Positions 49,561 through 63,515 are shown, counted from the first letter of the stretch. The stretch is DNA of 64,000 nucleotides from Gorsachius magnificus (GCA_034008185.1 CM067081.1:184409510-184473509); one strand, 5' to 3'. A program made the numbers and translations. The notes: generated by a model from the letters alone, not told the origin.

Positions 49561-51175
49561 TGCTTATATATGCACATCATTCAACATTTAAAGGTGGCTT
49601 CAGAGATGGATTATACAGGACTGGGGTAAACACCGGTTGTGCTATGACCAGTAGTTGCAGAATGCCAAAACATCTCCTCTTCAGCCAGCTCCCCTCAAAG
49701 CAAAATGCCCATCGCTGCATTCAGTGTGGGACCTTCCGTAGCTCACAAGTTCTTGAGAAAGTGCTGCATCATAGAATAAATCTAAACAATGTTTCCACTG
49801 ACTAATGCTTTCTGTCAATTTCTCTGTCAATCAAATGCTAGTTTCCCTGAATTTGCATAAATCTAAATGCTAGGACAAAACATGTTTAATTCTATTTAGA
49901 ATTCTGGAATTACATTTGCATCAAATCGGTTTAAAAGACAGGACGTGTGGCTCTGTAATGAATGACACTAGCAAAGGCTTTTTTGCTTTACTCAAATGGG
50001 AAGAACTGAGCATATGGAGTTTTTTTGTCACAAGGCATAATTCAAAGACAGTGTATAGATCACTCGTTTCTTAAGGGGGAAAAAAAAGAATTAATCATTC
50101 AGTTTGAAGTATCAGGACTATTTTCTAGCTGGACTTACCATGTGGACGAATGTCGTCAAACCTCTTTCAGAAAGATGATAAAAGAACAGCTCATGATGTC
50201 AAGAAGTTTGGAATGAACTACTACCATATCACAGATGAGAGCTGCTTAAAATCCCATCTCCTGTTTAACATACTATGCTGGTGATGTGTGCCTGCCGTGT
50301 TGACAGATTGTCCCACCTTGGACCTTGCCCTCAATTTCATTCAAAATAGCTCTGCCCTAGGAGCTCTTTAAAAATGAAATGTTTAAAAACATCTCCAAGA
50401 GCTTTCTACTTATATCATTGCACTTCGTGTTCCAGAGCAATGATTTGTTAAGCCTGTTCTTTTTGTAACCCAAGGCCTGCTAGTGATTATTTAGTTTAGT
50501 TGATTTATTACCGAAAAATTTAGTAAAATGTAGGAAATGGAAATGCTTCTTTAATTTTTGTGTTGTTTTATAATATAGTCACACCTGCTGCCAAAGCAGA
50601 GTCTTATTAATGCTCATCCCGTTGGCTCACGTTGCAAAGAGAATGATAAAACTGAGCTCTAATGGGCAGTGGATGTCCTAATGAGCACAGCTGTGTCACA
50701 AAGCCAAAAGGTTCCTGAAACAGTCCAAACCCCAGACCTTAGGTGGCATCATCTATACCATGTCCATACAATCAGACTCTGAAAATGGGATAATAATATC
50801 TTATTCCTCTTTCTACTCATTCAGGGTGAGACACCGAAGTTGAATCTTACCTCTTTGAGTTCAAGCAGCTCTGGTTTTGTCCTTGCGCTGGGAATTACCT
50901 CAACAGCAACTCACCTCACTGCCGATAGCCAAATAACATCAATGATCTTAAAAATTAAAATGATAAAACTGAGGAGGTAAATTGACTAATGGTGTTACAA
51001 AGTAGTGCTTCATGTCTCCTAAAATTGTTTAACCTCTGTTTCCAAACTGATCATAAAACACAAAAATGAACATACTAAGATGGCTTGACAAGATGGAGAG
51101 GTAGTTAAAATATGTGAAATTTTCACATGGTCCAGGGAAAGAATTTATGATACAACTTTATCTTGTATCTTAAGA

Positions 51176-51290
51176 TAGGATCCTAAATCTCCATACCCAG
51201 GGAATTATATTTAAATGGCCTGATTTTCTGGAGTACTGTTAGCCCCACAAATCTCATTTGGTCAAATTCATGGGACATTTTAATACATTT
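51176..51290 (+). repeat. Possible ancient amniote repeat remnant
   Basis: TGGCCTGATTTTCTGGAGTA, CTGTTAGCCCCACAAATCTC and AAATTCATGGGACATTTT resemble a repeat common in reptiles and birds (GGCCTGATTTTCAGA...GAGCACCCACAACTCCCATTGACTTCAATGGG). It is divergent and the boundaries are vague. Confidence 0.3.
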
Positions 51291-54200
51291 AGATGCTTAA
51301 AATATAAATATAGGATAGTAAACTCAGTTGGTTAAGGTATGAATATTTTGGCTGTGACTCATTTTCCTGGAAGGGCAAAGCATTTTTCATTTGCATCACT
51401 TTCTGAATACACTTACCTAGATCTTAGTGTCAGCTTCCTTTTTTTAATCTGATCTTGCTATTGTGAGGCATAACCTGCTGTCACAAGACACATTACAGTT
51501 TAGAATGCCATGCTACAGAAGGTAAGCATGCAACTTCTGACACTTGTAAAGCCAGATTATTTGCCCATGTATCATAAGAAATAACCCAGTCAGGTTTCTG
51601 ATACAAAGAACATAAGGACATAAAACTTAAGAATATTATTATTCAAAATCAGAAAAATAAGCCTTTACAAAAAACACAAGCCAACAGTGAAACAGGAAAA
51701 AGCAGCCTGATGAAATGGAAACAACAACAACAACAAAAAAAAACACAGAGAGAAGCATACACCAAGCACCAGAATTTTGCTTATTGAATAATGGGAAGAT
51801 ATGCATCAACACTGTGAAGAAAGCAGTATAGAAGTTGCAAGAGGGAAATATTATCAAAGCTGAGGAAAGAAAGTGTTTAAGGCTTAACTAATCAAACAGC
51901 ATACCTGTCATTCTATGCTTCAGAAATCTATTTGTATGGATGCCGTGGAGCTTATTAAACACCGCAGGGAAAAATGCCTCCCTACAACTAACAGAAAAAG
52001 TCTGCCAATATCTAAAAGGGTATTAGAGTTTCATTGAAGACTACTGGGCTTTTACCATTGATTTCAAAAAGATGAAGGTCGGGTGCTTATTTCAATATAC
52101 TTATGCAGATGTTCTTTTTCACTAGGAAAAGTCAGTCATCTTGAGGGTTAAAGTGAGTATCAAAAGTCATCGACCACAAATGTTCACAAGCACAGAGGTT
52201 TCCTTAATTTTGCAACATCACCGAGATTGCTTACCCTATGCCTGAATTGAAGGTCCTAAATTAATTCTGCTTCTCTAAAAAATGGTATGATTTGGGGGCA
52301 CTCCCATGACGTATCGCTGTCATCTCCAATAATAGGGATCATATTAACACCACATATTTTTCAAAAGCATTGTTGATATTATACGGAGTTATAGATTTAA
52401 CTATGGATATAAATAGAGATTTTTCTCCAGACCAGAAGAAAATCTACTGGGAGCTTTGAGGCCTCACAACTCCATTGCATTTGATAAAGTAATTACAGTG
52501 TCACTAGAAAGTAAGTTTTGCTTCAATAACGGTCTTGAAACTAGTTAAAGTAACAAAAGCACATTTCTGGCTTTAGCTCAGTGTTTGCTTTACAAAAGTG
52601 CCTTTGCTCCACCGTGCCATTATCCACCAGTAGCGTAAGCCATTACTGGAACACAAGCTCTCATTCCACTAATGTTATTGCTTAAAGAACATATTAAGAT
52701 GCTGATGTTTTCATATGGGAGATATCCATATATCTTCCACAAGTAATTACATTACCACTAATCCTTTTAAAAGGCTGTCTTTGCTCAGTTGCTTTGCCAA
52801 TAGCTCTAAGCTTGGTTATATGACAATCCCACTTACTCTGTATGAATTGATAGCAGATGAACCAGCTACCACGCTGGTGCTCTGTGATCAGTGACAAATC
52901 GTAGAACTGAGACCCATCAGAAGACACAAACTCTCTTTACAAAGCCCCAAATAGCTTGGTTTTATTTATTACTGAAAATAGTAGAGAGAGCACAGAATTT
53001 TTGACCCCAAAAAAAGCATGTGTCCTTTTACACATTTTGCAAAGAACAATAATTTTCAGGATATATAGTACTAACTTTTTAAAGACCTCCGGCATTCATG
53101 ATGATATAAAAAAAGCAGCCTCTAGCTATAGTACAAGCATCTCTTTCATGAAGGATAAAAGCAGCGATATGAAGATAGGGATACAGGCCATATCATGCAA
53201 TGCTCTAATTTGAAGACCTAATAATGCCAGCATATTCAGGCTAAGAAGTTTTGTTAAACACTCAAACACTGTCTGAATTAATTCTGAAGACTACTTCCCA
53301 TACCGTGAATGATGTCAAACCTATTAATGAATAAAAACTGTTAACCTGAATACTAATACTGCACTTTTCTACTAGCGAGTCTACTCCCTGCTCCTGAGAT
53401 GGTGATTAAAAATAGCAACCGTCACTGTATCTGTCAGTCAGTGGATACACAGACGATGCAGGAGGCAGTGTGCAGAAGTGTTTTTGGACCATCAAGCAGC
53501 AGTATACAGAAAGGCTGTGAATAAATTAAACCAAAAATATAAGCCTCAGGCTGATGTGTTTGAACTTCACTGCAAACATTCTTCATACATATTTAATTGC
53601 TCCATTGAGACTGTGACTGTTCTGGAGATGTTCCAGGCATTATTTCCATTCCATTAGTACGCTTGCAGTATGTGTACTCCTTAACCCAAAATGATTGATT
53701 CCATAAATGTCTTCCCACTTACTGACCTGAACACTAATTGAGGTTGTGTATAGATTAAAAGAGAGTGTATGCTTCTTGAAACCAGCCAAAATATATTGTA
53801 GTTACTGAAATATCTTGTGGCACAAGAAGAAAGTGGTACTTCTAACTGAAGACACCAAACCATTGCTTCACAGAAATCTTCCAGGTAGGACGAGCTAGAA
53901 ATTATACAGTGGGTTGAAAAACTCTGCTAAACTACACTTTAAACAGAAGTTTAATTCTAAGTACACAGCCCCACCTTTCTGAAACATAACACAATCTTCC
54001 TTTGAAATATTATTATCACATACCAGATGCTTTTGTCTGTGCTTGCATCTTGTAAATTAATTTGCTTTGGGAGAGAGTATAAATTTTTTACATTCCATAA
54101 AAGTAAAACTAAAGAAGTTCAGATAACTTTATCAATTCTGCTGCACACAAGGGAAAAAGCTAAATGTTTTTAAGGTCTTACTCAAACCAAGATAATGTTG

Positions 54201-57200
54201 TAAAGTGTAAATTATTCTACTATGAACCAAAACACTTCCTGTTCAAGTTATTAAAGATAAGTACGATTATATTGTGGCAGCTCAAATCTTAAGCAAGCCA
54301 CCCTGAGGAAACAATCCTGAAGATCTCCATAAGCATTGTCTGGTTTCTGGGTTAACCTGAAAACTATGGACAGTCTTAAACCCTTACTATGTAAGACATT
54401 AAAACTAAAATCAGTCGTATCACAGTTTGAATGAAAAATGGCTACAGTCATAATTTTCTTCCTACAGAGGTATGTTCATGCAACTTGGTCAAGCTTGTAT
54501 CAGACATTAGAAGAATCCCTGGGAAACACTTAAATTCATATTATACTTTATTTATAAAGTTTAGAAGTATGAGTATCTTAGACTTCACGTGACAGAATAC
54601 TGCAGAGAAGCTTGGACAACAAGTCTGGGGCTGCCTTTGAGAGAAGTTTCATCCTGAGAACTAATGCAGTAAAAATGACATTGCCATTGCATGAGCTGCC
54701 TTTCTCCAGATTCTCCATATGAAATTTATTCAATACAAAGATGATTTTTTACCACCTAAATTCCAACTCTTTCAACCCAATATATCATTTAAAAGTCAAA
54801 TAAGATACTTCCAGCTTGTTTGCTGTCGTTGAAAACATGCCTCACTCTGTTTCTTTGCCCAAGACTTATGCTTCCTGCCTGCGCTACGCCAATGGGCCCT
54901 GAATATTCCAGTAAATGAGGTCAGGTCAAAGCATGCAAATAACTGGAAGCTGAGCATGTGTCAAGGGCCATTTTTTTACTGACACACTACTTTTGTCAGC
55001 AGCAAATATGCATTCGTAGATGAGGGATTTAGCACATCTCTGTGCCATGTTTCTTTTTAAAATTGGAATTCCAGACAGTAACCTCCCTGGGGCAGAGAGT
55101 TCACTTGCTTTTGTGCTATGCAATGGAGGGCCTACATGACAGCATATTTAATAGCTGTTTGTTTTGAAACAATGGCCATGGGTGGTTGTTTATAGGAAAT
55201 TAATTTACTAAAAGTTGTAAGTTTATTATTTGTTTCAGTTTATAGTAGAGATACCTTAGGGCACTTCATTATTTAAAGTGCCAACAGTTATGAATAACTT
55301 CAAGTAAAAATTAAAAACAACCTATCTAAATGAAAAGTAACTAACCAACCAGAACAAGAAAGAAAAGAAAAAGAAAAAAATATCGTGTGCATTTTAAACA
55401 TCATGCAGTTCCCCAATGCATGAAAAATCAGAAAGACCCAGGAGCTTGCGCTGGACCTAACATAGTTGCACAATCTCAAAGAGAATGTTTGTTCAGCACT
55501 GAGAGAAAGCTGTATGTAGTACCTTTAAATAAGAAATATCTTTTTATTTTCAGCATATCTTTGAATAAACTAAAGCTGCCTTAGCAAGTCATGAAAGTGA
55601 AATGAAAAACTTGCTCCATTTTAATGTAATATTTTGACAATTTCTTGGCCTTTGCCCTCTACCTTCCCAATTGTAAGATATTCTTTAGTTAATGAAATTA
55701 AATTCATACTACCCTATGGCAAAACTAGTGGATTCTGGTAGGGTGTGTAAAAAAGAAATGGGGCAGCCGTGAACTAGAGTATGAGGAACAAAGCTTCCAA
55801 AAATATGGGCCTTTCTCAAGGATGAATAGATTTTTTTCCAACTGTTGTTGCTGGCTTTGCCTTACCCCTTCAGCCACCACAGACGAGAAGAGCTGATGCC
55901 CTTTCCATTGAAATCCAGAGAGATTTACTTTGTCTGCATGAGGAGCAGCACTGTGCTCACCAATGTACCAATACAATCAGTAACGCAAAGCAAACAATAG
56001 TGAACTGCTGTCAAGGTGTTTTTTCTTCAAGGAAAAGTTCATTCATTTCAGTAGGTAAAGAATCTGAAAAGATGGAAAATGTTTAGTGCTGTATTTATGG
56101 TATCTTTGTTTACACAGTTTACTGAAGCTTTTGACTTTGATTAGTCAGTATGACAAATTAATTATGTTCATCAGGATAATGTCCAGCTAGACAAAGCACC
56201 TCAAATATGCATGGTCTGAAATTTAACTGCTATCTGTTACTGTAAGGACTTAGCTGCTAACATGGTTTTTTTGTGGTGTTAAAAAAAAATCCAGAAAAGA
56301 TGCTAAAGTATCAAAACACACATTATGAAGCCAAGAGCCCTGCAGGGCACCTTTTGTTAACAACCTTTTGTTGTGATTTTATTGACAATTTAATCTACCC
56401 TTTGTTTTAGGTGTTTCTTTTTCTAGTGTCACAATTACAGACAGGCAACATGCAATTATTTGAAATAAAAATACTGCCACAATATTCTCATTATGTTATC
56501 CAGACTAAAAAAAAATATTTTAAAGTTGAATGTCTTGATGAAGACAGCTGTCAGCAAATTCTTTTAATTTTACAACCCTACTGATTTTTTTAAAGTAGAA
56601 AAGCAAGTAAGAAACACAAGAAATGCTCATTACACCTAAATGGAGGTTTTATGCAAGGTCTAATTAATCATATGTACATTCATATTTACAGTTGTGTTAA
56701 GCACATGCTGAAACATTAGTTTTAATTAAGTTTTCATTTTTACTGAAATGGCTCTATTCTGGTAGTGGCCATGGGATATAAGAATCTGAAGGGGACAGAA
56801 TGGGATAGAGGATGAAGTTTGGCAGCATTTAAATAGTAATTTCCTGCTCCACCTTTAAGTTCACTCTTTGCAAAACACAGGGACTCCTCATTTTTCTGTT
56901 AGCCCTAAATAACTGAATTTGGATGTAAGAACCGATTTTTTTCCTTCTTTTAAAGCATCACCAGTTAGAAAGTAACTCAGCATCAGTACAGCCACATTCT
57001 AGTCCTCTGCAACAATTTGGATCTCCAACTGTGATTTCACTGGAACCATTGTTCATCTATTGATGTTTGTTTGCCTGTCTGCACCAGCAGAACAGCATGA
57101 TAAGGTGGAAAGAATTTTGTTAAATTCTGTTTGCAAAACTGTTGATGTCGAAGACACAGCAGAAGTCGTGTCATCAAGGACTATTGGGAAATCAAGAGGA

Positions 57201-60200
57201 ATAAAACTTTTTAAATCAGGTGCTTAATGGATGGCAACTGCTATATCCTCCTGAAACCAGTGGAAGACACATAACTCATCCAACACATCCCTAGGAAGAG
57301 CGTTCTCAGCCCCCACTGTTAAACAATCCTATTAACGTCGGTGAAACAGTTTCACTGTGTTAGTGCTTCCAGTTACACATGAAATCCAGAGGCTCTAAAA
57401 ACAGATGGTTTCCAAACTGCTTTTCAGTGGACACAAATCAGTTTTGGAATGGCTCCTTCACATGCACCTGAAAGCCAAAGAACTCTTGATATAAACAGCA
57501 TTTGTTGCAGTTTTCGCCATGATAAAAAAAAGTCTGTAGTTTTGTGTATTCCTATAGGCTTTCCAGTCCAGAATGTGTAAATACTCAGTATTTATGGGCA
57601 ATATGGGAATATGAGGAAGATGATGAGTCAGGAGTTCAGCTAAGTACATCAGCAAATTCTAAGGCACAAATTTAAACATGCCATTATGGAGAAATGCAGT
57701 TAAAAAAAAAGTACTCCAGCATTCCAGGAAGGGAAATAATTTAATTGCTTTAATCATCACATTTATTTTACAAAACTGAATTGATTTTTGGAATCCAGCC
57801 ATGATAAAGTATGTGAACTTTGGCTGTGAGCAAGAGCAGCCGAAGCACTCTTTTTCTGATCTCCACTGAACTCTGTGGGCTTTCAGAGTGCACATCTTGC
57901 ACAAAACCACTGGCCGAGGCTGCATCTGCTCCATGCAGGACATCTTTGTGTGATGCAATATTTAAAGCTTCCCCAAAGGGACTTGAGTTCAACTTGACCA
58001 GACCCTGTTTGGGCCATGATTTTACCAGGCTTCTGCACACTGAAGGAAGGATACAAAACAATGAATTTCTACCTTTCCCATCTGCAATGGATCATTCTGC
58101 TGTAGGAACAGTAGTCCACAGTGTGCATGCTGATCTAATTGCAATATTTGGAACTTCTTGGGGCGGCTGTCACAATTACCCGATTATATATTGTTATAAT
58201 TCAACTTCCAGTGTTTATTTTTTCTGCCTACATGGTCACATAATGCATATTATCTGGCAGCTATACTCATCCTACTTTTCAAGTGGACCTAGAATGAGGC
58301 CTAAGGTAGCTGTGAATGCTCAAGATAGAAAAGATGGTTTTGCTAATAACAAATGGATTTATACTGTGGAATAGGAAGGAATGGAAAGCACTTAACCAGA
58401 AAGAGGGCACTGAGAGAGAGAACTAGCAGCCACATCAGTGATTCTGCTCTTCTCCTGGAAAACCTTCCACGGGGTCTGAGAGGAGGCAGAGGTGTCTCCT
58501 GCTCAGCAAAAACTCTGGGAAGTGGAGAGAAGGTGCTAAAAGAGGACTTGCTGCAACATCACTTCTATACTGGCCCTGTGCCCAAACTGAGGATTGCATC
58601 TGCCTATTTCAAAGAAAAGGACTTTTGAAACCTGCTAAGGCAAATCTTTGTCTAAGAATTAGAGCTTTCCACTTTTTGGCATAGAATGTGATTTTGTGAA
58701 AGTATTTTCATTTGGAAAGACAGTTATTCTGAAACATTGCAGACACTGCACTTTAAGAAGTTTTATTAAAGTTACACGTTGGATAAAATATTTTTAGTAA
58801 CTGTTCATGATATACCTCTTGCTCACTAACAGGGATAGAATAAAACGTACTTTTTAAAAGAGGTGAAGATGGGTTGCCATATCCATCCAATTACGAGGAC
58901 TATACTTAGGGATCTGGGATTATGTAGGAATAAAACCAGCCTCTTTTTCTAACAGGCTATCAGCTATTGAATTGCAAGTAGATACCAAATATAACTTAAA
59001 AAGCTTAAACAGGCTGAGGAACTGAAAAGATATACTATAAAATACATACGTACTTCAGAAGTTCAAAGAATTTGAAGCCATATCAAAGGTGAAACTCAAG
59101 TCTATGGACCCAATCCTGAACCCCACTGTAGCTAATGGATGATCCTTTTCTCTCTTCAATATAACTATCTTTCAGCCAGATTGCTCTATAAATCTTTTCT
59201 TACCACCCCAGACATGAAACGCTTCCACACTAGAACCTCCCAGGGGAACACTGTTTGTGCAGGGGGGTTAGGAGCTCCCTCCCTCCCCTCTGTTGCTGTC
59301 TGGAGCATGTGGCTGTGTGTGTGGCTGTGGCTGTGCACACGTGTGAGAGAAAGCTGCCACACTACACTCACTCTCCCTCTCTGCCAATCCTTCTCTTATT
59401 CATGCAAATCCACATAAGAAACAACATATGTTTCTGTTTGATCTGTAGGAGTCTCCATCAGAAAAAAAAATAAATAGGATGGGACCACTTTATGTAACTG
59501 GAACAAGACAAATAACAAACCTAATCTTCATGCGAAAGTGATATCACAATGATAGCTTTTTTTTTTTTTATAATCTGAGATCTGAAAGCTCCCTAACCTT
59601 GATTTTGTCTCCCTTGAATGCATTTGCTTCTGAGAAGAAAAAATGAGATTAGGAATGATTTGTCTCATCATTCTTCCTATCACAGATAGAGTGGGGGAAA
59701 CCCATAATACAGCCTTTCCAAATATAAACTGGCATAGGCAAGATACAAATTTCTTCCTTGGTAGGGGAGACAGATGGATGGGAGACTTTCACATGCACTC
59801 CCTCACATATGGATACATTCTCTCTGCTCATATATAAGTAATGTCATGCAAAGCATCTACCTCTCTCGCAGTGCATTACTAGTCCTTGAATAACATGCCC
59901 CATGTGGCCACATGGGTGGCCCATGGACTGACTGCGCTTCAGAGATGTGCTCTGCCAGGGACTGGAGTTATTGCTTGTACTGGAAAGCAGCGGGGAGGCA
60001 GAAGCCTCTTAGAGGAGAACTGAGTACTTTCCAGTGGAAAACAAGTGCTTGCTGGGGAGGGCAGATTGATGGGTGAGCCCTGAATTACTGACACTGTGGT
60101 CTTCATGCTGAGGAGTGGGGGGAAGGCATCGGAGAATGGGGTCCCAAAAATGGGTCTGACTCATGCGGTTGTCAAGCTTGAATCATTCTGGTGAGACTTG

Positions 60201-60864
60201 ACTATTGTTACTTTTCCATACTAGACAGTGTGAAAGCACTTTGTTCTCAAAATGGAAAAAACATTCCTTAGGACATGAACCAAAGAGTTTGTGCGGGATC
60301 AAACCCAGGTTTGAACAAAAAAAATCTGTATGAATATTTTAGATAATACAGTATTTTCAAAGAGTAATGTATTGGATGGTTAAATGAAAACTAAAAATAG
60401 GTAGAAACCTTAAACAATTACTATTTGTATGAAAGAAAGTCCAGTGGTCTGGATTATGATGATTTATTTTCAAAATTTTTTCATGTTAATTAGCTGTAAT
60501 CTTGCAGTGGAGTTTAGCAGTAATACCCAGCACCCAAATTAAATAAATGCTATCAAAAACATTTTAGTCATCTCTTGACAAATGGTAATCATATGTTACT
60601 TCTTGACTGCCAGACTAAATGAAACAATTACTATTCATGGACTGTTTTATCCTCTCAGAATATATTTAACAATGCCTGCCTAGATTAGTAGTCAGATTAC
60701 TCAGTATAAATAGTGAATATTTCAAACTGAGACAAAAAGGAAATATTTTTTTTGTCTTGCTTATCCAGATTCCAAATTAAAGTTACTCACTTTGGTTATA
60801 GCATGAGACAAAATGATTTACTAGAAGCAATAATATTGTCAAATACTTTTATGTTCTTTATATT

Positions 60865-60909
60865 TATACTATTTATACTATCTATACTATTTAGACTATT
60901 TATATTATT
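60865..60909 (+). repeat. 9-bp minisatellite, five copies
   Basis: TATACTATT, TATACTATC, TATACTATT, TAGACTATT and TATATTATT stand in direct succession. The period of nine keeps the overlapping frame open, giving a false hydrophobic peptide. Confidence 0.92.
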
Positions 60910-62151
60910 TACCAGGAAATCTGCCTCTCCTTCTAGATGATTCCAGGTTTCAGTTCTGTAGTTGCTATCTTATCCCAAGACAAATTATTTAAATACGAAA
61001 GAATGAATGGATGAACTTACAAACATCCAAAATAGGGAGAGAATAATGTATGTGCATCTTTATGCATGTACATTATATATAGAATTATGTTGTTGTTTCA
61101 TGCAATTGTATTTGTGGGACTGCATCACAAAAACCTTTACTCAAACTTAATGAAAGGTTTGTTTTGTTTGGGTTAATATATAATTTAGGTTGACAAAGCT
61201 ATAATGGCTAATTAGTTTTTCCTCAGTGCAGCCTGTAATGAAAATAATGGCTGTTTTAAGAAGCTGTCTTTTGAAACAAATGTGGGAACTGCATTCATAT
61301 ATGCGAAAAGCACATTATTGTCCAGTATGCATTTATCATCTTGACTATGAAAGCATAGAATATGGAAATATAACTCATCGAACCAAACACTCAAATAGGC
61401 GCACAATAGAAAATATCTTAAAGCAACTGTGGTTTACTTCTGTGTGGGAGATGTGGCTATCTATCTCATAAGGAAGCTTCCTCTACTTCCAGGATGCAAA
61501 ATATTGTCCAATTAAGAATCCTGCACAAACCCATGCTTAACACAATCCTCTATAAAGAGAACATATGTACATGAATTAGTACTCTGTAGCAACTCTGAAA
61601 AATTAATTTGAATAAAAGCTTTTAAACCTATATTACTAACTTGCTGAATCAAAGTACTGTGATTACTAACATACACTTCTGAGCTAGTGTAGCCTTGTTT
61701 TTCATTAAAGAATGCTAGAGAGTTTATGGAAATATATACTAAAAGGAGATTATTTAGTTTGCAAAGTCAAATACAGGAAACACAGGGAATCACAAATTTA
61801 CAATTCTCCGTATTACTTTATTTCTTCTCCATATTGGTATGTGCTTTGTATTATTTCAGACAAGAGCCCTCTGTCAAAGACACATTATTGCACCAATGGA
61901 GACTGATCATTGTGTACATGTACAATGAGTGTCTAGCCAGGGACACCACGGAAATGGATTCCAGTCTGCTACTTGCATATTCAAACGTTCAGCTTGTATA
62001 TATTATTCTGTCACCCTGCCTGCAATCAATATTCAGCTGCACAATCCACTGTTATTGCTACACTCCGCCATTTTGATAATCTACCTTTGGATATAATTTT
62101 TCTCTTCCCTAGTTACACAGACCTCAGCAGCTTTTTTCCTCTCTCTCAGTA

Positions 62152-63022
62152 TGTGGTGGGTTGACCCTGGCTGGACACCAGGTGCCCACCAGAGCCGCTC
62201 TGTCGCTCCCCTCCTCAGCTGTGGAGCTCAGAGAGAAAATATAAGGAAAGGCTTGTGGGTCGAGATAAGGACAGGGAGACATCACTCACCAATTACCGTC
62301 ACGGGCAAAACAGACTTGACTTGGGGTAATTAATTTAATTTATTACCAAACAAATCAGAGTAAGGTAATAAGAAATAAAACCAAATCTTAAAACACCTTC
62401 TCCCCACCCCTCCCTTCTTCCCAGGCTCTACTTCATTCCCGATTTTCTCTACCTCCTCTCTACCAGCAGTGCAGGGGGATGGGGAATGGGGGTTGGGGTC
62501 AGTCCACCCCACGCTGTCTCTGCCGCTCCTTCCTCCTCAGGGGAGGGCTCCTCACCCTCTGCCCCTGCTCCAGCCTGGGGTCCCTCCCACGGCAGACAGT
62601 CCTCCATGAACTGCTCCAGCCTTCCTTCCCACCCCCCCCCGGGCCTCTCCCCACGGGGCCACAGGCCCTGCCGCCGCTCCACCGCGGCTTCCCATGGGGT
62701 CACACCCTCCTTTGGGCACCCCCCTGCTCCGGCGGGGGTCCTCCCCGGGCTGCAGGTGGGGATCTGCTCCCCCGTGGGCCTCCCTGGGCTGGGGAATCTC
62801 TGCTCCGGCCGGTTCCCCCCGGGGGGGGGCCCCTTTTTTTCCCCCCCCCCCTTAAATATCCCATCCCCACCCCCCTCCCTGGATGGGCTCAGCCTTGGCC
62901 AGCAGCAGGAGCTGGCTGGCATGGGCTCTGTCAGACATAGGGGAAGCTTCTGGCAGCTTTTCATAGAAGCCACCCCTGTAACCCCCTCCATTGACAAAAC
63001 CTTGCCACGGAAACCCAGTACA
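62152..63022. mobile_element. Solo LTR of a second avian endogenous retrovirus family, with 5-bp target duplication
   Basis: The element begins TGTGGTGGGTTGACCCTGGC and ends GCCACGGAAACCCAGTACA. It is flanked by identical CAGTA 5-mers at 62147-62151 and 63023-63027. Its left part has the block ACTTGGGGTAATTAATTTAA, and its centre is a very GC-rich series of loosely repeated phrases (CTGCTCC, CCACGGGG, GGGCTGCAGGTGGG). It resembles a widespread avian LTR family, and the central repeat block looks shorter than in copies I recall. At 871 bp with no internal coding region, it is a solo LTR. Long frames on both strands (62449-62997, 62479-62940, 62486-63028) are by-products of GC richness and not genes. 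Homopolymers at 62816-62853 may contain assembly errors. Confidence 0.92.
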
Positions 63023-63189
63023 CAGTAAGCTCTTTTCTTTTTGTTGGTGTTCTCTTTTTCCTTATAGCTAAAAAGTTCACATGAAGAACTCTTTATGTCT
63101 TGCTCGTTACAGTCTCGCCCATCCCCTGTTAAGAAAGTCTGGAGGACAATTAATATTGGAACAGTTTGTCAAGAAGGAGTATTTGGGTC

Positions 63190-63515
63190 TTGCCTCTATT
63201 AACCAAAGCGCATGCACGCCCAGAGATGTTCCAGTGATTTTACACTAACTGCTACGCTTGATTCTTCACGGGATGTGGTGGGCCAGTGCAGAAGACACTG
63301 CAATGAGGAGACAGTGATTTCAGGCACAAACTAGGCAGAGGTTAACCACAGGCCGTGGTGGCAGTGACCTGTACATTAATAGAGGCGACGGTGGTGTAAC
63401 CCAAGCGCACACCGTGGCATTGGTGTGCGCTGCCTTCAGCAACGCCACCTGTACGTGCTGCTCGTGAGGGCTCACACCTCCGCAGAACGCTCTCAGCAGA
63501 CCTCGGGGTACCATC
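63190..63515 (+). other. Small CpG-rich patch
   Basis: Roughly a dozen CpG dinucleotides fall within 63380-63510, with more at 63208-63216 and 63255-63270. The flanking AT-rich intron has almost none. No promoter or exon signature was recognised. Confidence 0.6.
63404..63431 (+). repeat. Perfect 10-bp inverted repeat (hairpin) with 8-nt loop
   Basis: AGCGCACACC is followed by GTGGCATT and then GGTGTGCGCT, the exact reverse complement of the first arm. It lies within the CpG-rich patch. Confidence 0.93.

Larger units (their letters stand above)
49561..62151. other. TMEM117 intron, large featureless stretch
   Basis: No exons or RNA genes are recognised. Possible old repeat pieces occur near 51.2 kb, and a 184-codon frame at 57820-58374 has no recognisable features. 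Simple sequence includes a T12 run near 59560, GTGGCT-rich DNA at about 59309-59336 and the 9-bp minisatellite at 60865-60909. The segment at about 50470-50700 has several ATTA/TAATGA and CACCTG motifs and might be a conserved non-coding element, but this cannot be judged from one sequence. Confidence 0.55.

Noticed and set aside
49561..50400. Integrase or 3' LTR of the Gypsy fossil
   Set aside because: I translated the region by eye and found no zinc-binding or catalytic integrase pattern and no inverted-repeat ends.
61904..61930. Near-palindrome around GTACATGTAC
   Set aside because: Only the central 10 bases are a perfect palindrome; the flanking symmetry is broken by an extra base, so it is likely to be chance.
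62449..63028. Long frames on both strands (182, 153 and 180 codons), proline- and glycine-rich
   Set aside because: They lie wholly inside the GC-rich core of a solo LTR with a clear target duplication; low stop frequency explains them.
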